Origin: Anaerolineae bacterium
Lineage (GTDB): Bacteria > Chloroflexota > Anaerolineae > Aggregatilineales > JAFGMM01
Direction of reading: 5' to 3'
NCBI GenBank assembly: GCA_027494055.1
Contig: JAOSJO010000022.1
Span: forward strand, 520,893 to 584,892
Length of the DNA: 64,000 nt
The notes below the pieces were generated by a model. That model was given only the letters and a program-made list of their open reading frames with translations. It had not been told where the DNA came from and ran no database searches. The position numbers and the translations under genes were made by a program. The stretch's first letter is position 1. The number at the start of each line of letters is the position of its first letter. Shown piece by piece: positions 23,444 through 35,008 of this stretch.

Positions 23444-24336
23444 CTGCGCCATCACTCACCGCCGATTGGGTCGCCACGATGCGCGACCACAATTACCACC
23501 GCACCCGCGCGCGCCGCGTCCAGACGCGCGACGCTGCCGTCGCTTTCGTTAACAAACTGGGCTTTGTGTTCTTCTGGCCCATCAAGGGCATCGAGTACGC
23601 CAGCCTGCTCCACGCCATCGCCGGGCGCGTCCGCGACGTGCCCGACGCGCACGACGACCCCGACGGGAGCCGGTGCTGGGGCTGGAAGGACGAGCTGCTC
23701 GGCGCGCGGGCGTGGTACTACGCCAAGCTGCTGCGCCGCCGCGCCACGCTGGTCGCGCTCGACGTGTTGCCCTATTTCTACGCGCTCAGCCCGAATTTCG
23801 GCGACTACGAGACCGACTACCTCCAGGAATATGAGGACGGCGAACTCACCGCCGAAGCGAAGGCCATCTACGAGGCGCTGCTGCGCGAGGGGCCGCTCGG
23901 CACGGTGCGCCTGCGGCGCGCGGCCTACCTCGCCGCCGAGAGCGCCAAAAGCCGCTTCGAGCGCGCGCTGGTGGAGCTACAGGTCGGCCTCAAGGTGCTG
24001 CCGGTCGGCGTCGCCGAGGAGGGCGCGTGGAACTACGCCTTCGTCTACGACATCGTGGCGCGCCACTTTGCCAACCTGCCCGGCCAGGCGCGCGCCATCA
24101 CCCGCCACGACGCGCGCCAGACCCTTATCCACCGCTACGTGCACAACGCCGTCGCCGTGAGCCGCAAGCAGATCGCGCAGATGTTCCACGTGCTCAAGTG
24201 GACGCCGCGCGAGCTTGATGGCGCGCTCGCCGCGCTGCAGGCCGCCGGCGCGGTGCGCGAGATGGCGGTCGCGGGCATGGAGGGGGCGCAGTGGGTGAGC
24301 GTGGCGGCGCTGGAGGGCGGCGCAGCGCCCGGATAG
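23440..24336 (+). CDS. AlkZ-related winged-helix protein
   Basis: 298 residues. LGFVFFWPIKGIEYASLLHA, HDDPDGSRCWGWKDELLGA, RAWYYAKLLRRRATLVALDV, LPYFYALSPNFGDYETDYLQ, FERALVELQVGLKVLPVGVA and YAFVYDIVARHF fit the AlkZ/YcaQ-related family of winged-helix DNA glycosylase relatives. The QxQ catalytic motif of true AlkZ is not visible, so glycosylase activity is doubtful. It is third in the ATGA-coupled operon with Clp_N and FHA proteins. Confidence 0.65.
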   Translation: MTAPSLTADWVATMRDHNYHRTRARRVQTRDAAVAFVNKLGFVFFWPIKGIEYASLLHAIAGRVRDVPDAHDDPDGSRCWGWKDELLGARAWYYAKLLRRRATLVALDVLPYFYALSPNFGDYETDYLQEYEDGELTAEAKAIYEALLREGPLGTVRLRRAAYLAAESAKSRFERALVELQVGLKVLPVGVAEEGAWNYAFVYDIVARHFANLPGQARAITRHDARQTLIHRYVHNAVAVSRKQIAQMFHVLKWTPRELDGALAALQAAGAVREMAVAGMEGAQWVSVAALEGGAAPG

Positions 24337-24365
24337 CACGATGAAGTCCGGAACTGTGAAAGTGC

Positions 24366-24480
24366 GCACCGGGTGCGTAACACGAAAGCACGAAACCCGC
24401 GAAGTCATGAAAGAGTTGGGCGTATTTTCGCGCCTTTCGTGGCTTCGTGTTTCAACCCCGTGCTGCTTCCCGGATTTTGT
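24366..24480. repeat. Interspersed repeat, copy 1 (CACGAAAGCACGAAA type)
   Basis: Contains AACACGAAAGCACGAAAC and, about 50 bases on, CGCGCCTTTCGTGGCTTCGT followed by GTTTCAACCCCG. A close copy in the same orientation lies at 38.04-38.16 kb. It is partly self-complementary, so it can fold on itself. Located in the AlkZ-like/T-box gap. Confidence 0.75.
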
Positions 24481-24507
24481 CATGCTTAGCAGCGCCCGCG
24501 TGAGCCG

Positions 24508-24536
24508 TTGACGACCCTCCAAAGCCGTGCTACACT
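24508..24536 (+). promoter_or_regulatory. Promoter of the T-box operon
   Basis: TTGACG (24508-24513), a 17-base spacer and TACACT (24531-24536), placing the start at about 24543, just before the T-box leader. Confidence 0.75.
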
Positions 24537-24542
24537 ACCGGT

Positions 24543-24806
24543 TAATAGCGACATAACCCAACAACGGTGAATGAGAGGAGTAGGCGGGCCTGCGCCTGAT
24601 AGAGAAGGACGGGCCACAGGCTGGAAGCCCCCGCAGCCGCCCCCGCTGAAGTCGCTCAGGAGTTGGTGGATTGAACCCCCAGTAGGTCCATCCGGGCACG
24701 CCCGTTACAGCGCAATGAGCCGCCGGTCGCACGCAGCGCCGGCGGGAACCGAGGTGGTACCACGGGAGAGCGCCTCTCTCGTCCTTGCGGGCGAGAGAGG
24801 CTTTTT
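24543..24806 (+). promoter_or_regulatory. T-box riboswitch leader
   Basis: The leader has a GC-rich Stem I region with a GGAGTAG (AGUA-type) motif near 24577 and the canonical T-box AGGTGGTACCACGG at 24752-24765. It ends in an intrinsic terminator (GCCTCTCTCG/CGAGAGAGGC then T5, 24772-24806). The T-box pairs with the uncharged tRNA acceptor end to prevent termination (established mechanism). The downstream valS implies a tRNA-Val sensor. A GTC triplet at 24651 is a possible specifier, but I could not fold Stem I well enough to assign it. Confidence 0.85.
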
Positions 24807-24816
24807 GTTGAGGCTT

Positions 24817-25611
24817 ATGGACACGATACACACCAATGCTTTTTACAACGCCGTCGCCGCCGACTATCACCTGTTCTTCCGGGACTGGTGGGCGACGGTG
24901 GAGCGCGAGGCGGTGTACCTGGACAAGCTGCTGAGTCCGCACGGCGTCCGGACGGTGCTCGACGCCTCGTGCGGCCCCGGCACGCAGTCTATCGCGCTGG
25001 CGGGAAAGGGCTACGCCGTCACCGCCGCCGACCCCAGCGCGGCGTTGCTCGACCGGGCGCGCGCGAACGCGCAGCAGGCCGGCGTGGAGGTGACGCTGCT
25101 GCACGCCAGCTTCCTCGACCTGCCCGCGCACGTGGACGGCCCGTTCGACGCGCTCATCACGACGGGCAACTCGTTCGCGCACCTGCTGGACGACGCGGAG
25201 ATTGCGCAGGCGCTGGCGAACTTCCACGGCCTGCTCGCGCCGGACGGGGTGCTGCTTGTCGGCATCCGCGACTTCGACGCCATCCTGGAGACCAGGCCGC
25301 GCTTTCTGCCCGGCCAGATACACGAACAGGGCGACGAGCGCGTGATCGGCTTTGACATCTGGGACTACAACGACGGACCGCCGCCAACGATCACGTTCAA
25401 CAAGTTCTTCGTGCGCGGCGACGGTGAGGCGTGGGCGGTGACGCACGCGCCGGTGGTCTACCGCGCGCTCCGCGAGGCGGAACTGCGCGCCTTTCTGGAG
25501 CGGGCCGGTTTCGTCGATACCGAGCGCGCCGACCACTGGTGGGAGATGCTGCTGGTGTCGCGCAGGGGCAAAGCGAAAGGAGGTGGGAAGAATGTCCGTA
25601 GACGTAGCTGA
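24817..25611 (+). CDS. Class I SAM-dependent methyltransferase
   Basis: 264 residues from ATG 24817, the first start after the T-box terminator. It has the Rossmann methyltransferase motifs: YHLFFRDWWATVEREAVYLD, motif I VLDASCGPGTQSIALAGKGY, motif II VTAADPSAALLDRARANAQQ, and DALITTGNSFAHLLDD, LLAPDGVLLVGIRDFD. The N-terminal part resembles glycine/sarcosine N-methyltransferase-like enzymes; the substrate is unknown. It lies between the T-box and valS, so it should share the amino-acid-starvation control. Confidence 0.85.
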   Translation: MDTIHTNAFYNAVAADYHLFFRDWWATVEREAVYLDKLLSPHGVRTVLDASCGPGTQSIALAGKGYAVTAADPSAALLDRARANAQQAGVEVTLLHASFLDLPAHVDGPFDALITTGNSFAHLLDDAEIAQALANFHGLLAPDGVLLVGIRDFDAILETRPRFLPGQIHEQGDERVIGFDIWDYNDGPPPTITFNKFFVRGDGEAWAVTHAPVVYRALREAELRAFLERAGFVDTERADHWWEMLLVSRRGKAKGGGKNVRRRS

Positions 25612-25693
25612 AGTAGCGGGAGACGTTGACGTATTGGTTTTCTCACCTCTGGCCCTGGGGAGGTGACGGCAATTGGAAAAGGAAGAAGACACG

Positions 25694-28367
<2,674 letters not shown>

Positions 28368-28399
28368 AAGGACAGGGGCTTCTGCAATCTGATCAAATA

Positions 28400-28428
28400 G
28401 TAGGGGCGACCCGCCGGGTCGCCCCTAC
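28400..28428. repeat. REP-like palindrome
   Basis: Arms GTAGGGGCGACCC/GGGTCGCCCCTAC around 3 bases, 33 bp after the valS stop. It could also serve as a terminator stem. The rest of the 28368-28681 gap shows no gene. Confidence 0.8.
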
Positions 28429-28681
28429 CCCCAGATGTGGCGATACCGAGAGGTTCCGCACGCCATGTCTCCAAACGCGGACTGTAGAGTTGTTGCCGGC
28501 GTACCGCCCCCTCCACTGAGGATAGCGACCTGCTTTGCAGCTCCCTGGGAGCTTCCCCGGATCGCCCCGACCCGCCGGATGCCGCGCGTCCCGCGCAGTG
28601 GGCGCGGCCAATCCGCCGCATGAATTCGCCAACCGCGTCGTGAATCGAGTATCCTTGTGGGCGCACCAAGGAGGGGCACCT

Positions 28682-29400
28682 ATGCGCCCGGACGGACGCG
28701 CTCACGACCAGCTCAGGCCGGTCACATTCACCACGGATTACACCATCTACGCCGAAGGCGCGGCGCTCATCGAGGTGGGGCGGACGCGCGTGCTCTGCAC
28801 CGCCACCGTCGAAGAGGCCGTCCCGCCCTGGCTGAAGGGCCAGGGGCGCGGCTGGGTGACGGCGGAATACGCGATGCTCCCCGCGCCACCGGGACGCGCA
28901 CCCCGCGCGGTCGGAGCGCGCGCGCCGAGGAGATCAGGCGGCTGATCGGGCGCAGCCTGCGCGCGTCGGTGGACTTGGCGCAGCTTGGCGAGCGGCAGAT
29001 CGTCATCGACTGCGACGTGCTCCAGGCCGACGGCGGCACGCGCACCGCCTCCGTCACGGGCGGTTACGTCGCGCTGGCGATGGCGCTGCACCGCCTGATC
29101 GGCCAGGGCGCGGTCACGGAGGCGGTCTTTGGCCCGCCGGTGGCGGCGGTCAGCGTGGGGCTGGTGGACGGAGTCGCGCTGCTCGACCTGGACTACGCCG
29201 AGGACCAGGCCGCCGACGCCGACTGCAACCTGGTCATCAACGCGCACGGGGAGTACGTCGAAGTCCAGGGTACGGCGGAGGGCCGGCCGTTCGCGCGCCG
29301 CACCCTGAGCGCGCTGCTCGACCTGGCCGAGGATGGCGTCGGGCGGCTGCTTGAGATGCAGCAGGCTGCCATCGACCGGTGGCGGGAGCGGCAGGTATGA
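28682..29400 (+). CDS. rph: Ribonuclease PH, frameshifted
   Basis: [20 protein letters not shown] (the RPDGR.xxxxR start), [33 protein letters not shown]. The frame changes at CCCC 28879-28882; one more C restores [20 protein letters not shown]. Then [60 protein letters not shown] (catalytic acidic pair) and [12 protein letters not shown]. It is a phosphate-dependent 3'-5' exoribonuclease that trims tRNA 3' ends. RBS AAGGAGG is about 8 bases upstream. The stop overlaps the next ATG (ATGA). Confidence 0.92.
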
Positions 29401-30354
29401 TCGCGCAGGCTGTCGTGCTGGCTGCCGGGCGCGGGAAGCGCCTCGGCCCGCTCACTCAGGACCGTCCCAAGGCGATGCTGCCCGTGCTTGGCAAGCCGAT
29501 CATCGCCCGCATCATGGACCGGATGCGCGAGGCCGGCGTCCGGCGGTATGTGGTGGTCGTGGGCGAGCAGGAAGGCGCGGTCGCCGCTTACCTGAACAAA
29601 TCGTGGTACCCGGACTGTGAGGTCCGCTTTGTGTTGCAGCCCACCCCGCTCGGCACCGCCGACGCGCTGCACCTGGCCGCGCCCCCACCTGGACGGGCCG
29701 TTCCTGTTCACCGCGTGCGACAACATCGTCCCGCCCAACCACGTGCCGGCGCTCATCAAGCGGTTCGACGCCTTCAAGGGCGACATCGTCCTCAGCCTGA
29801 TCGAGGCCACGCCGGAGGAAATCAGCCGCAGCGCCAACGTCGAGGTCGAGGGCGACCGTGTGGTGCGCCACGTCGAGAAGCCGCCCGTCGAAGCGGTCAC
29901 GAGCAACCTGCTCAGCATCATGATCTATGCGTGCAGCCCTGCGGTGCTGGAAGGCCTGGACCGGGTGCCGGTCTCGGCGCGCGGCGAAAAGGAATTCGCG
30001 CATGTGATCGCGCGCTTCATCAATGGCGGGGGGCGCGTCAGCTTCGTGCGCACGGCGTGGCGGCTGCATCTCACGCAGGATCAGGACCTGCTGTGGATCA
30101 ATCGCTGCCTGCTCGACGAGGGGCGCGACGCGCACATCCTGAGCGAACTGCCTGGCTCCGTCACGATTCGCCCGCCGGTGCGCGTCGATCCGCGCGTGAG
30201 CGTGGGGCAGGAGGCGCACATCGGCCCGAACACCTACCTTGAGGCCGGTTGCACGGTGGGGCAGGGCGCGCACGTGAGCAACAGCGTGGTGCTCGCCGGG
30301 GGCGTCGTGCCGGCTGGCGCGGTAGTCAACGGGCAGATTGTCGCGCGCGCCTAG
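29397..30354 (+). CDS. Sugar-phosphate nucleotidyltransferase, frameshifted
   Basis: Nucleotide-binding start AQAVVLAAGRGKRLGPLTQD and RPKAMLPVLGKPIIARIMDR. The frame changes at C5 29682-29686; one C fewer gives LAAPHLDGPFLFTACDNIV. Then the Mg-binding acidic region, VEVEGDRVVRHVEKP and a C-terminal left-handed beta-helix (VRVDPRVSVGQEAHIGPNTY, NSVVLAGGVVPAGAVVNG). This domain order suits GlmU-like or glucose-1-phosphate thymidylyl/uridylyltransferases; the exact sugar is unknown. Coupled to rph by ATGA and convergent with the AAA ATPase (overlap 4 bp). Confidence 0.85.
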
Positions 30355-31817
30355 AGGTCCGGCTCCCACAATTCGTCATCGTCGGTAAAGACCTCGTCGG
30401 GCGGCAGGAAGGGGACGCCCCTGCGCCGGCGGTTGCGGTGGTTCTCGGTCTCCGGGACCAGCCCAAAGGGCCGCCTGGGGAGGAAGTCGTCGCCGGCCTC
30501 GACCTGCGTGGACAGCGCCTCCACCGAGCTTTTGAGGAATTCGAGCGTGACTTCGGTCTGGTGCGCGTGCGCGGCCAGCATCCGCGCCTGCAGCGCCACC
30601 TCGCGGACGAACGCGCCGGTGCGCTCGATCAGCCGGGGCGCGACCGCCTCGTGCTCGTCGCGCCACTGCGGCCCCATGTAGCGCCTGAGCATCTGGAGCG
30701 CCTGGTCCTCGTCCTGGATCGGCGGGATCACGAAGATGCGGTCCACCCGACCGGGCCGCTTGGCGACACGCTCGTCGATGATCTCCGGGTAGTTGGTCGT
30801 CGCGAGCATCAGCACGCCCTTCGGGTTGTTGGGCGACTCCACGCCGTCCAGCACGTTGAGCACGCGCGCCTTATCCTCGGCGTGGAGGTAGGCGTCCAGC
30901 TCCTCGACGATCAACAACACCGGCTGCCGGGACTCGCGCACGATGTGCAAGGCGCGGTGAATCTTCTCGAAGGTCGCGCCGAACACGTCCGCGCCGGATA
31001 CGTAGACCACCACCCGCTTGCGCGCGATGGTGAGCTTCGCCAGCGCCGAGCAGAGCATCGTCTTGCCCGTGCCCGGCAGCCCCACGAGCAGCAGCTTGCG
31101 GAACGGGGCGAGCCGCAACTGCTGGTAGATGCCCACGCCGTCGATGAAGAACGCCTCGATGTCGTCGAGCAGGTCGGCTTTGAGGTCGGGCGGCAGGATA
31201 ACGTCTTCCCAGTCCACCACCGGCTCGAAGAAGGCGTCGGTGCCGCCGATGATGTACACATCGCGCCGCCGCCGGATGCGGGGCCGCGCTTTGTCGGCGC
31301 ACAGGTACTCGAACGCAACCCAGCTCTCAAGCCGCTCTGGCGGCAGCACCACGACCGCTACCTGGTCGCGCACCTCGTCCTCGAAGTGGGAGGCGACAAA
31401 GATCGCCTCAAAAGGCGCGCCGGTGTCGGTGGCCTCGAACGTGAAGCGAAACGCCCCCGACGTCGCGCCGAGCGTGGCGTCGTTGCCCCAGTAGGTGATC
31501 TCGCTGATGTCGGTGACCGCCGTGCAGGGCAGTGGCGTCAGGCCGGCATAGCGCGCCTTGCCGCGCAGCCGCCGCCCCGGCCTGATACGCTGGTGGGCGA
31601 TCTTGTTGGCGCACTCCGGCGCGGCCCACACGGTCACGAAAGGCTGACCGGGGTGGCGCGCCTGCCACTGGTCGGCGGCCCACCGGGCGATTTCCTCATA
31701 GCGTAGCCTGGCTTTTGGCATCGACTTCCTGCTCTGAAACTGCGACAACGCCCGCCTGCGCCGGACCCTGTCCAGGCGCATTCTCTCGCGCACGAACGAC
31801 TGAAAACCCTCATCCAT
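30351..31817 (-). CDS. AAA+ ATPase
   Basis: 488 residues and intact. The N-terminal ~230 residues have no clear family (basic start RRRRALSQFQSRKS). The AAA+ core has Walker A LLLVGLPGTGKTMLCSALAK, Walker B VLLIVEELDAYL (EELD in place of the usual DEID), sensor 1 LMLATTNYPE, arginine fingers VAKRPGRVDRIF and a helical lid. The C-terminal tail is basic (NHRNRRRRGVPF). It resembles Bcs1/Cdc48-type remodelling ATPases. Substrate unknown; neighbours give no hint. Confidence 0.8.
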   Translation of the reverse strand: MDEGFQSFVRERMRLDRVRRRRALSQFQSRKSMPKARLRYEEIARWAADQWQARHPGQPFVTVWAAPECANKIAHQRIRPGRRLRGKARYAGLTPLPCTAVTDISEITYWGNDATLGATSGAFRFTFEATDTGAPFEAIFVASHFEDEVRDQVAVVVLPPERLESWVAFEYLCADKARPRIRRRRDVYIIGGTDAFFEPVVDWEDVILPPDLKADLLDDIEAFFIDGVGIYQQLRLAPFRKLLLVGLPGTGKTMLCSALAKLTIARKRVVVYVSGADVFGATFEKIHRALHIVRESRQPVLLIVEELDAYLHAEDKARVLNVLDGVESPNNPKGVLMLATTNYPEIIDERVAKRPGRVDRIFVIPPIQDEDQALQMLRRYMGPQWRDEHEAVAPRLIERTGAFVREVALQARMLAAHAHQTEVTLEFLKSSVEALSTQVEAGDDFLPRRPFGLVPETENHRNRRRRGVPFLPPDEVFTDDDELWEPDL

Positions 31818-31915
31818 CGGGTCGCGCCCTCTGTGGGCTGTACCCTACCAGAGCTTCACGGTTCCGGCTCACGGCGGCCTGAGCGCCATTCTACCAACAA
31901 ACCGGGAAACGCGCC

Positions 31916-31945
31916 TTGTATCGCGCGCGAACAGACCGGTATAAT
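31916..31945 (+). promoter_or_regulatory. Promoter of the HD-domain gene
   Basis: TTGTAT (31916-31921), an 18-base spacer and TATAAT (31940-31945), 35 bases before ATG 31980. Confidence 0.6.
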
Positions 31946-31979
31946 CCGTCCCATATCCGCGATGGAAAGGCCAAACACC

Positions 31980-32549
31980 ATGGAACGCGAGGAAGCCTGG
32001 GCAATCGTCTGCGAGTACGTGAAGAACGAGAACCTGCGCAAGCACATGCTCGCGGTGGAGGCCGGGATGCGCGCCTACGCACGCCGCTATGGTGAGGACG
32101 AGGCCTCGTGGGCGCGCGTCGGCCTGCTCCATGACTTCGACTGGGAGATTCACCCCACCCTGGAGGAGCACCCCATGGCGGGCGCGCCGATCCTGCGCGC
32201 GCGCGGCGTGAGCGAGGACGACATCCGCACCATCCTCAGCCACGCCGACCGGGCCGGGGTGCCGCGCGAGTCGCTCCGCGACAGGGCGCTGTTCGCCGTA
32301 GACGAGCTGACCGGCCTTATCACAGCGGTCGCCCTGGTCCGCCCCAGCAAAGACATCCGTGACGTGAAGGTGAAGTCGGTCAGGAACAAGTGGAAGGACC
32401 GCTCGTTCGCCGCCGCCGTCAACCGCGAGGAGATCGCGCAGGCCGCCGAAGAGCTGGGCGTCGAGCTGTGGGAACACGTCGGCGTGGTGCTGGCGGCGAT
32501 GCAGGGCATCGCCGCCGAACTGGGCCTTGACGGGTCGATGGTGAACTGA
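31980..32549 (+). CDS. HD-domain hydrolase
   Basis: 189 residues from ATG 31980 (GGAAAGG upstream; ATG 31962 is possible). The HD motifs are NLRKHMLAVEAGMRAYARRY, VGLLHDFDWEIHP (His-Asp metal pair), GAPILRARGVSEDD and ILSHADRAG, then ALFAVDELTGLITAVALVRP. This corresponds to the small predicted HD-superfamily hydrolases (COG2316-like), metal-dependent phosphohydrolases of unknown substrate. Confidence 0.85.
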   Translation: MEREEAWAIVCEYVKNENLRKHMLAVEAGMRAYARRYGEDEASWARVGLLHDFDWEIHPTLEEHPMAGAPILRARGVSEDDIRTILSHADRAGVPRESLRDRALFAVDELTGLITAVALVRPSKDIRDVKVKSVRNKWKDRSFAAAVNREEIAQAAEELGVELWEHVGVVLAAMQGIAAELGLDGSMVN

Positions 32550-32620
32550 CGCTCGTGAACCTGCCCTGCCCGCCCGCGACGCGCGGCTGCCGCGCCTGTG
32601 CGCACCCCCGGAGGCCTGCA

Positions 32621-33541
32621 ATGAGCACCCGGCTGCAACCGCTCCGCGAATCGATTGCCGCCGTGCTCGGCGCGCCGCCCGATCCCGCCCCGCTGGACCC
32701 GGAAGTCCTGGAGGTGGTGCAGGATGACGGCTACCGCCGCGAGAAGGTCACGTACCAGGTGGAGCCGGGCGACAGGGCTTACGCCTACATCCTCATCCCG
32801 GACGCGCTCGACGGCCCAACGCCCGCGATCTTCTGCCACCACCAGCACCACCGGGAGTGGCACCTGGGCAAGAGCGAGGTCGTCGGGCTGGCCGGCGACC
32901 CCGACCAGGCGACGGCGGTGGAACTGGCGCGCATGGGCTACGTGACGTTCGCGCCGGACGCCATCGCCTTCGAAGAGCGCCGCCCCAGCCCGGATGCGAG
33001 CTTCGACAACAACTTCTTCGAGTTCGCCGCGCGCCTGATCCGGGGCGAGACGCTGCTGAAGAAGATCCTCTCCGACGTCAGCCGGGGGCTGGACTACCTT
33101 GAGACGCGCCCGGAGGTGAACCCGCGCTATCTGGGTTTCATCGGCCATTCCTACGGCGCGAAGGTGGCGGTGTGGGCCGCGGCCTGCGAGCCGCGCCTGC
33201 GCGCCACCGTCGCCCACTGCGGCGTGGGGACGTACCGCGCGCGCATCAGGACGCGCGTGGGCATCCAGATCGAGTTCGCGGTGCCGCGAATCCTCCAGGT
33301 GGCGGACACCGACAGTGTGCTTTCACTGGTCGCGCCGCGCCCGTTCCTCATCTCCACGACCACTGAGGACCGGCACAGCCCGGACGCCGAATACGTGTAC
33401 CAACGCGCGCGGGCGGTCTACGAGGAGATGGGCTTCGGCGCCCGGTTGGGTTTCTATGGCTACGAGGGCAGCCACGTCTTCACCGCGCCGATGCGCCGCA
33501 ACGCCTACCGGTGGTTGGATGGCTGGCTGCGTGGGCTATAA
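32621..33541 (+). CDS. Alpha/beta-hydrolase (dienelactone hydrolase-like)
   Basis: 306 residues from ATG 32621 with GGAGG upstream. Nucleophile elbow FIGHSYGAKVAVWAA (Ser), acid region LISTTTEDRHSPDAE (Asp) and His in YEGSHVFTAPM complete a catalytic triad; CHHQHHREWHLGKSE is a His-rich loop near the oxyanion region. No signal peptide, so cytoplasmic. Family members hydrolyse esters or lactones; the substrate is unknown. Confidence 0.8.
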   Translation: MSTRLQPLRESIAAVLGAPPDPAPLDPEVLEVVQDDGYRREKVTYQVEPGDRAYAYILIPDALDGPTPAIFCHHQHHREWHLGKSEVVGLAGDPDQATAVELARMGYVTFAPDAIAFEERRPSPDASFDNNFFEFAARLIRGETLLKKILSDVSRGLDYLETRPEVNPRYLGFIGHSYGAKVAVWAAACEPRLRATVAHCGVGTYRARIRTRVGIQIEFAVPRILQVADTDSVLSLVAPRPFLISTTTEDRHSPDAEYVYQRARAVYEEMGFGARLGFYGYEGSHVFTAPMRRNAYRWLDGWLRGL

Positions 33542-33581
33542 TGGAGATATGTGACAGCGCCGATAAAGACAGGAACAGATT

Positions 33582-34601
33582 GTGAAGGTACAAGTTTTTA
33601 CTGACGCGAGCCTTTTTGACACCCTGGAACCCGAGTGGAACGCCCTGCTTGATAACAGCAGGGCCAATCACATCTTCCTCACGTGGGAATGGCAGCGCAC
33701 CTGGTGGAGCTGCTTTCAGCCCGGCGACCTGTATGTCATTACGTTCCGCGAGAACGGCGGCGACCTGATCGGTATCGCCTCCTGCTTCATCCACGATCTG
33801 CCCAGATTCGGGCGCACGCTGCGCCTGGTGGGCTGCGTCGAGGTGACCGACTACCTGGAGGTCATCGCCGCTAAGGACCGCGAACCGGAAGTCCTGGAGG
33901 CGCTGGCCGACCACCTCCTGAACGGCGCCTCCGGCCTGTGGGACCACATCGACTTCTGCAACATCCGCGACGGGTCGCCCACGCTGGCGTACCTGCCCGA
34001 TATCCTGCGGGCGCGCGGGCTGGACGTGCAGGTCAAGTTCGAGGATGTGTGCCCGGTCATCCCCTTGCCGGAGACGTGGGAGGCCTATCTGGACATGCTC
34101 GACGGCAAGCAGCGCCGCGAGGTGCGCCGCAAGATGCGCCGCGCCGAGGGCCAGGGCGTGACATGGCGCATCGTCGGCCCGGAGGACGACCTCGACGCCG
34201 CGATGACGACCTTCCTCGACCTGATGGCCGCCAGCGCGCCCGACAAGGCCCGGTTTCTCGATATCCCCGGCAACCGCGACTTCTTCCGCAGCCTGGCGCA
34301 CGTGCTCATGGACAGCGGCTGGCTGCAACTGATCTTCCTCGACGTCGGCGGGACGGCGGTCGCGGCCTACCTGAACTTCGACTACAACAACCGCATCCAG
34401 GTGTACAACTCCGGCCTCGATCCGAGCAAGTACCTGAACCTCAGCCCAGGGTGGGTGCTGCTCGGCCACGCGATCAAGCACGCAATCGAGCAGGGGCGCG
34501 ACGAGTTCGACTTTCTCCAGGGCGACGAGGAATACAAGCACCGCATGGGCGGCCAGGATACCAGCGTCTGGATGCTCATGGCCGACAAGCCGGGGGCGTA
34601 G
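33582..34601 (+). CDS. GNAT/FemAB-like acyltransferase (BcsL/CelD type)
   Basis: 339 residues from GTG 33582 with AGGAA upstream. FLTWEWQRTWWSCFQPGDLY, GIASCFIHDLPRFGRTLRLV, then the core YLDMLDGKQRREVRRKMRRA and LIFLDVGGTAVAAYLNFDYN, NSGLDPSKYLNLSPGWVLLG, and FDFLQGDEEYKHRMG near the end. This is the PF13480-type acetyltransferase domain, found in polysaccharide or lipid modification pathways. No membrane segment. The preceding hydrolase may be co-transcribed (40-bp gap). Confidence 0.8.
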   Translation: MKVQVFTDASLFDTLEPEWNALLDNSRANHIFLTWEWQRTWWSCFQPGDLYVITFRENGGDLIGIASCFIHDLPRFGRTLRLVGCVEVTDYLEVIAAKDREPEVLEALADHLLNGASGLWDHIDFCNIRDGSPTLAYLPDILRARGLDVQVKFEDVCPVIPLPETWEAYLDMLDGKQRREVRRKMRRAEGQGVTWRIVGPEDDLDAAMTTFLDLMAASAPDKARFLDIPGNRDFFRSLAHVLMDSGWLQLIFLDVGGTAVAAYLNFDYNNRIQVYNSGLDPSKYLNLSPGWVLLGHAIKHAIEQGRDEFDFLQGDEEYKHRMGGQDTSVWMLMADKPGA

Positions 34602-34677
34602 CCCTGCGCGGCGCGCTGCCCCGGCGTGCGCATTCCATCTTGAGGGCGCGTTTGTGGTTCGCGGATGCCTGCCTGTT

Positions 34678-34945
34678 TTACCTCACCCCCCGGCCCCTGT
34701 CCGACAAGGGGGTTGGGGGCGGACAGGCAAACGAGAATTCAGCGCCAATCAACATATTCAAGGTTTGTGTGTAGGGGCAAGGCAGCCTGCCCCTACACGC
34801 ATCCATTCCGCGCCAGGACTCAACCCTGTACGCCCCTGAACCCACACGGGGAGAGGGGACCTTCAATCCGCTCAACCCCCTCGCCCCACTGTGGGAGAGG
34901 GGGTGCCGACTGAAGGTCGGCGGGGGTGAGGGGGAAACCACCGCG
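34678..34945. repeat. Cluster of palindromic intergenic repeats
   Basis: The 34602-35008 gap contains a CCTCACCCCC-type unit (from 34681), a REP palindrome arm pair GTAGGGGCAAGGC/GCCTGCCCCTAC at 34772-34797, and an inverted CCCCCTCGCCCCACTGTGGG...GGGGGTGAGG unit (34869-34934). These match elements at 13.4, 27.5 and 28.4 kb. No gene is evident. Confidence 0.7.
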
Positions 34946-35008
34946 AGGGGGCTTCTCAGCCTCCTAAGTGCGCATGACGCAGGCGCGCAAGCGCGCTATC
35001 ATATACGC

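Noticed and set aside
30249..31706. Plus-strand open frame of 485 codons
   Set aside because: Shadow of the AAA+ ATPase, which has all catalytic motifs on the minus strand.
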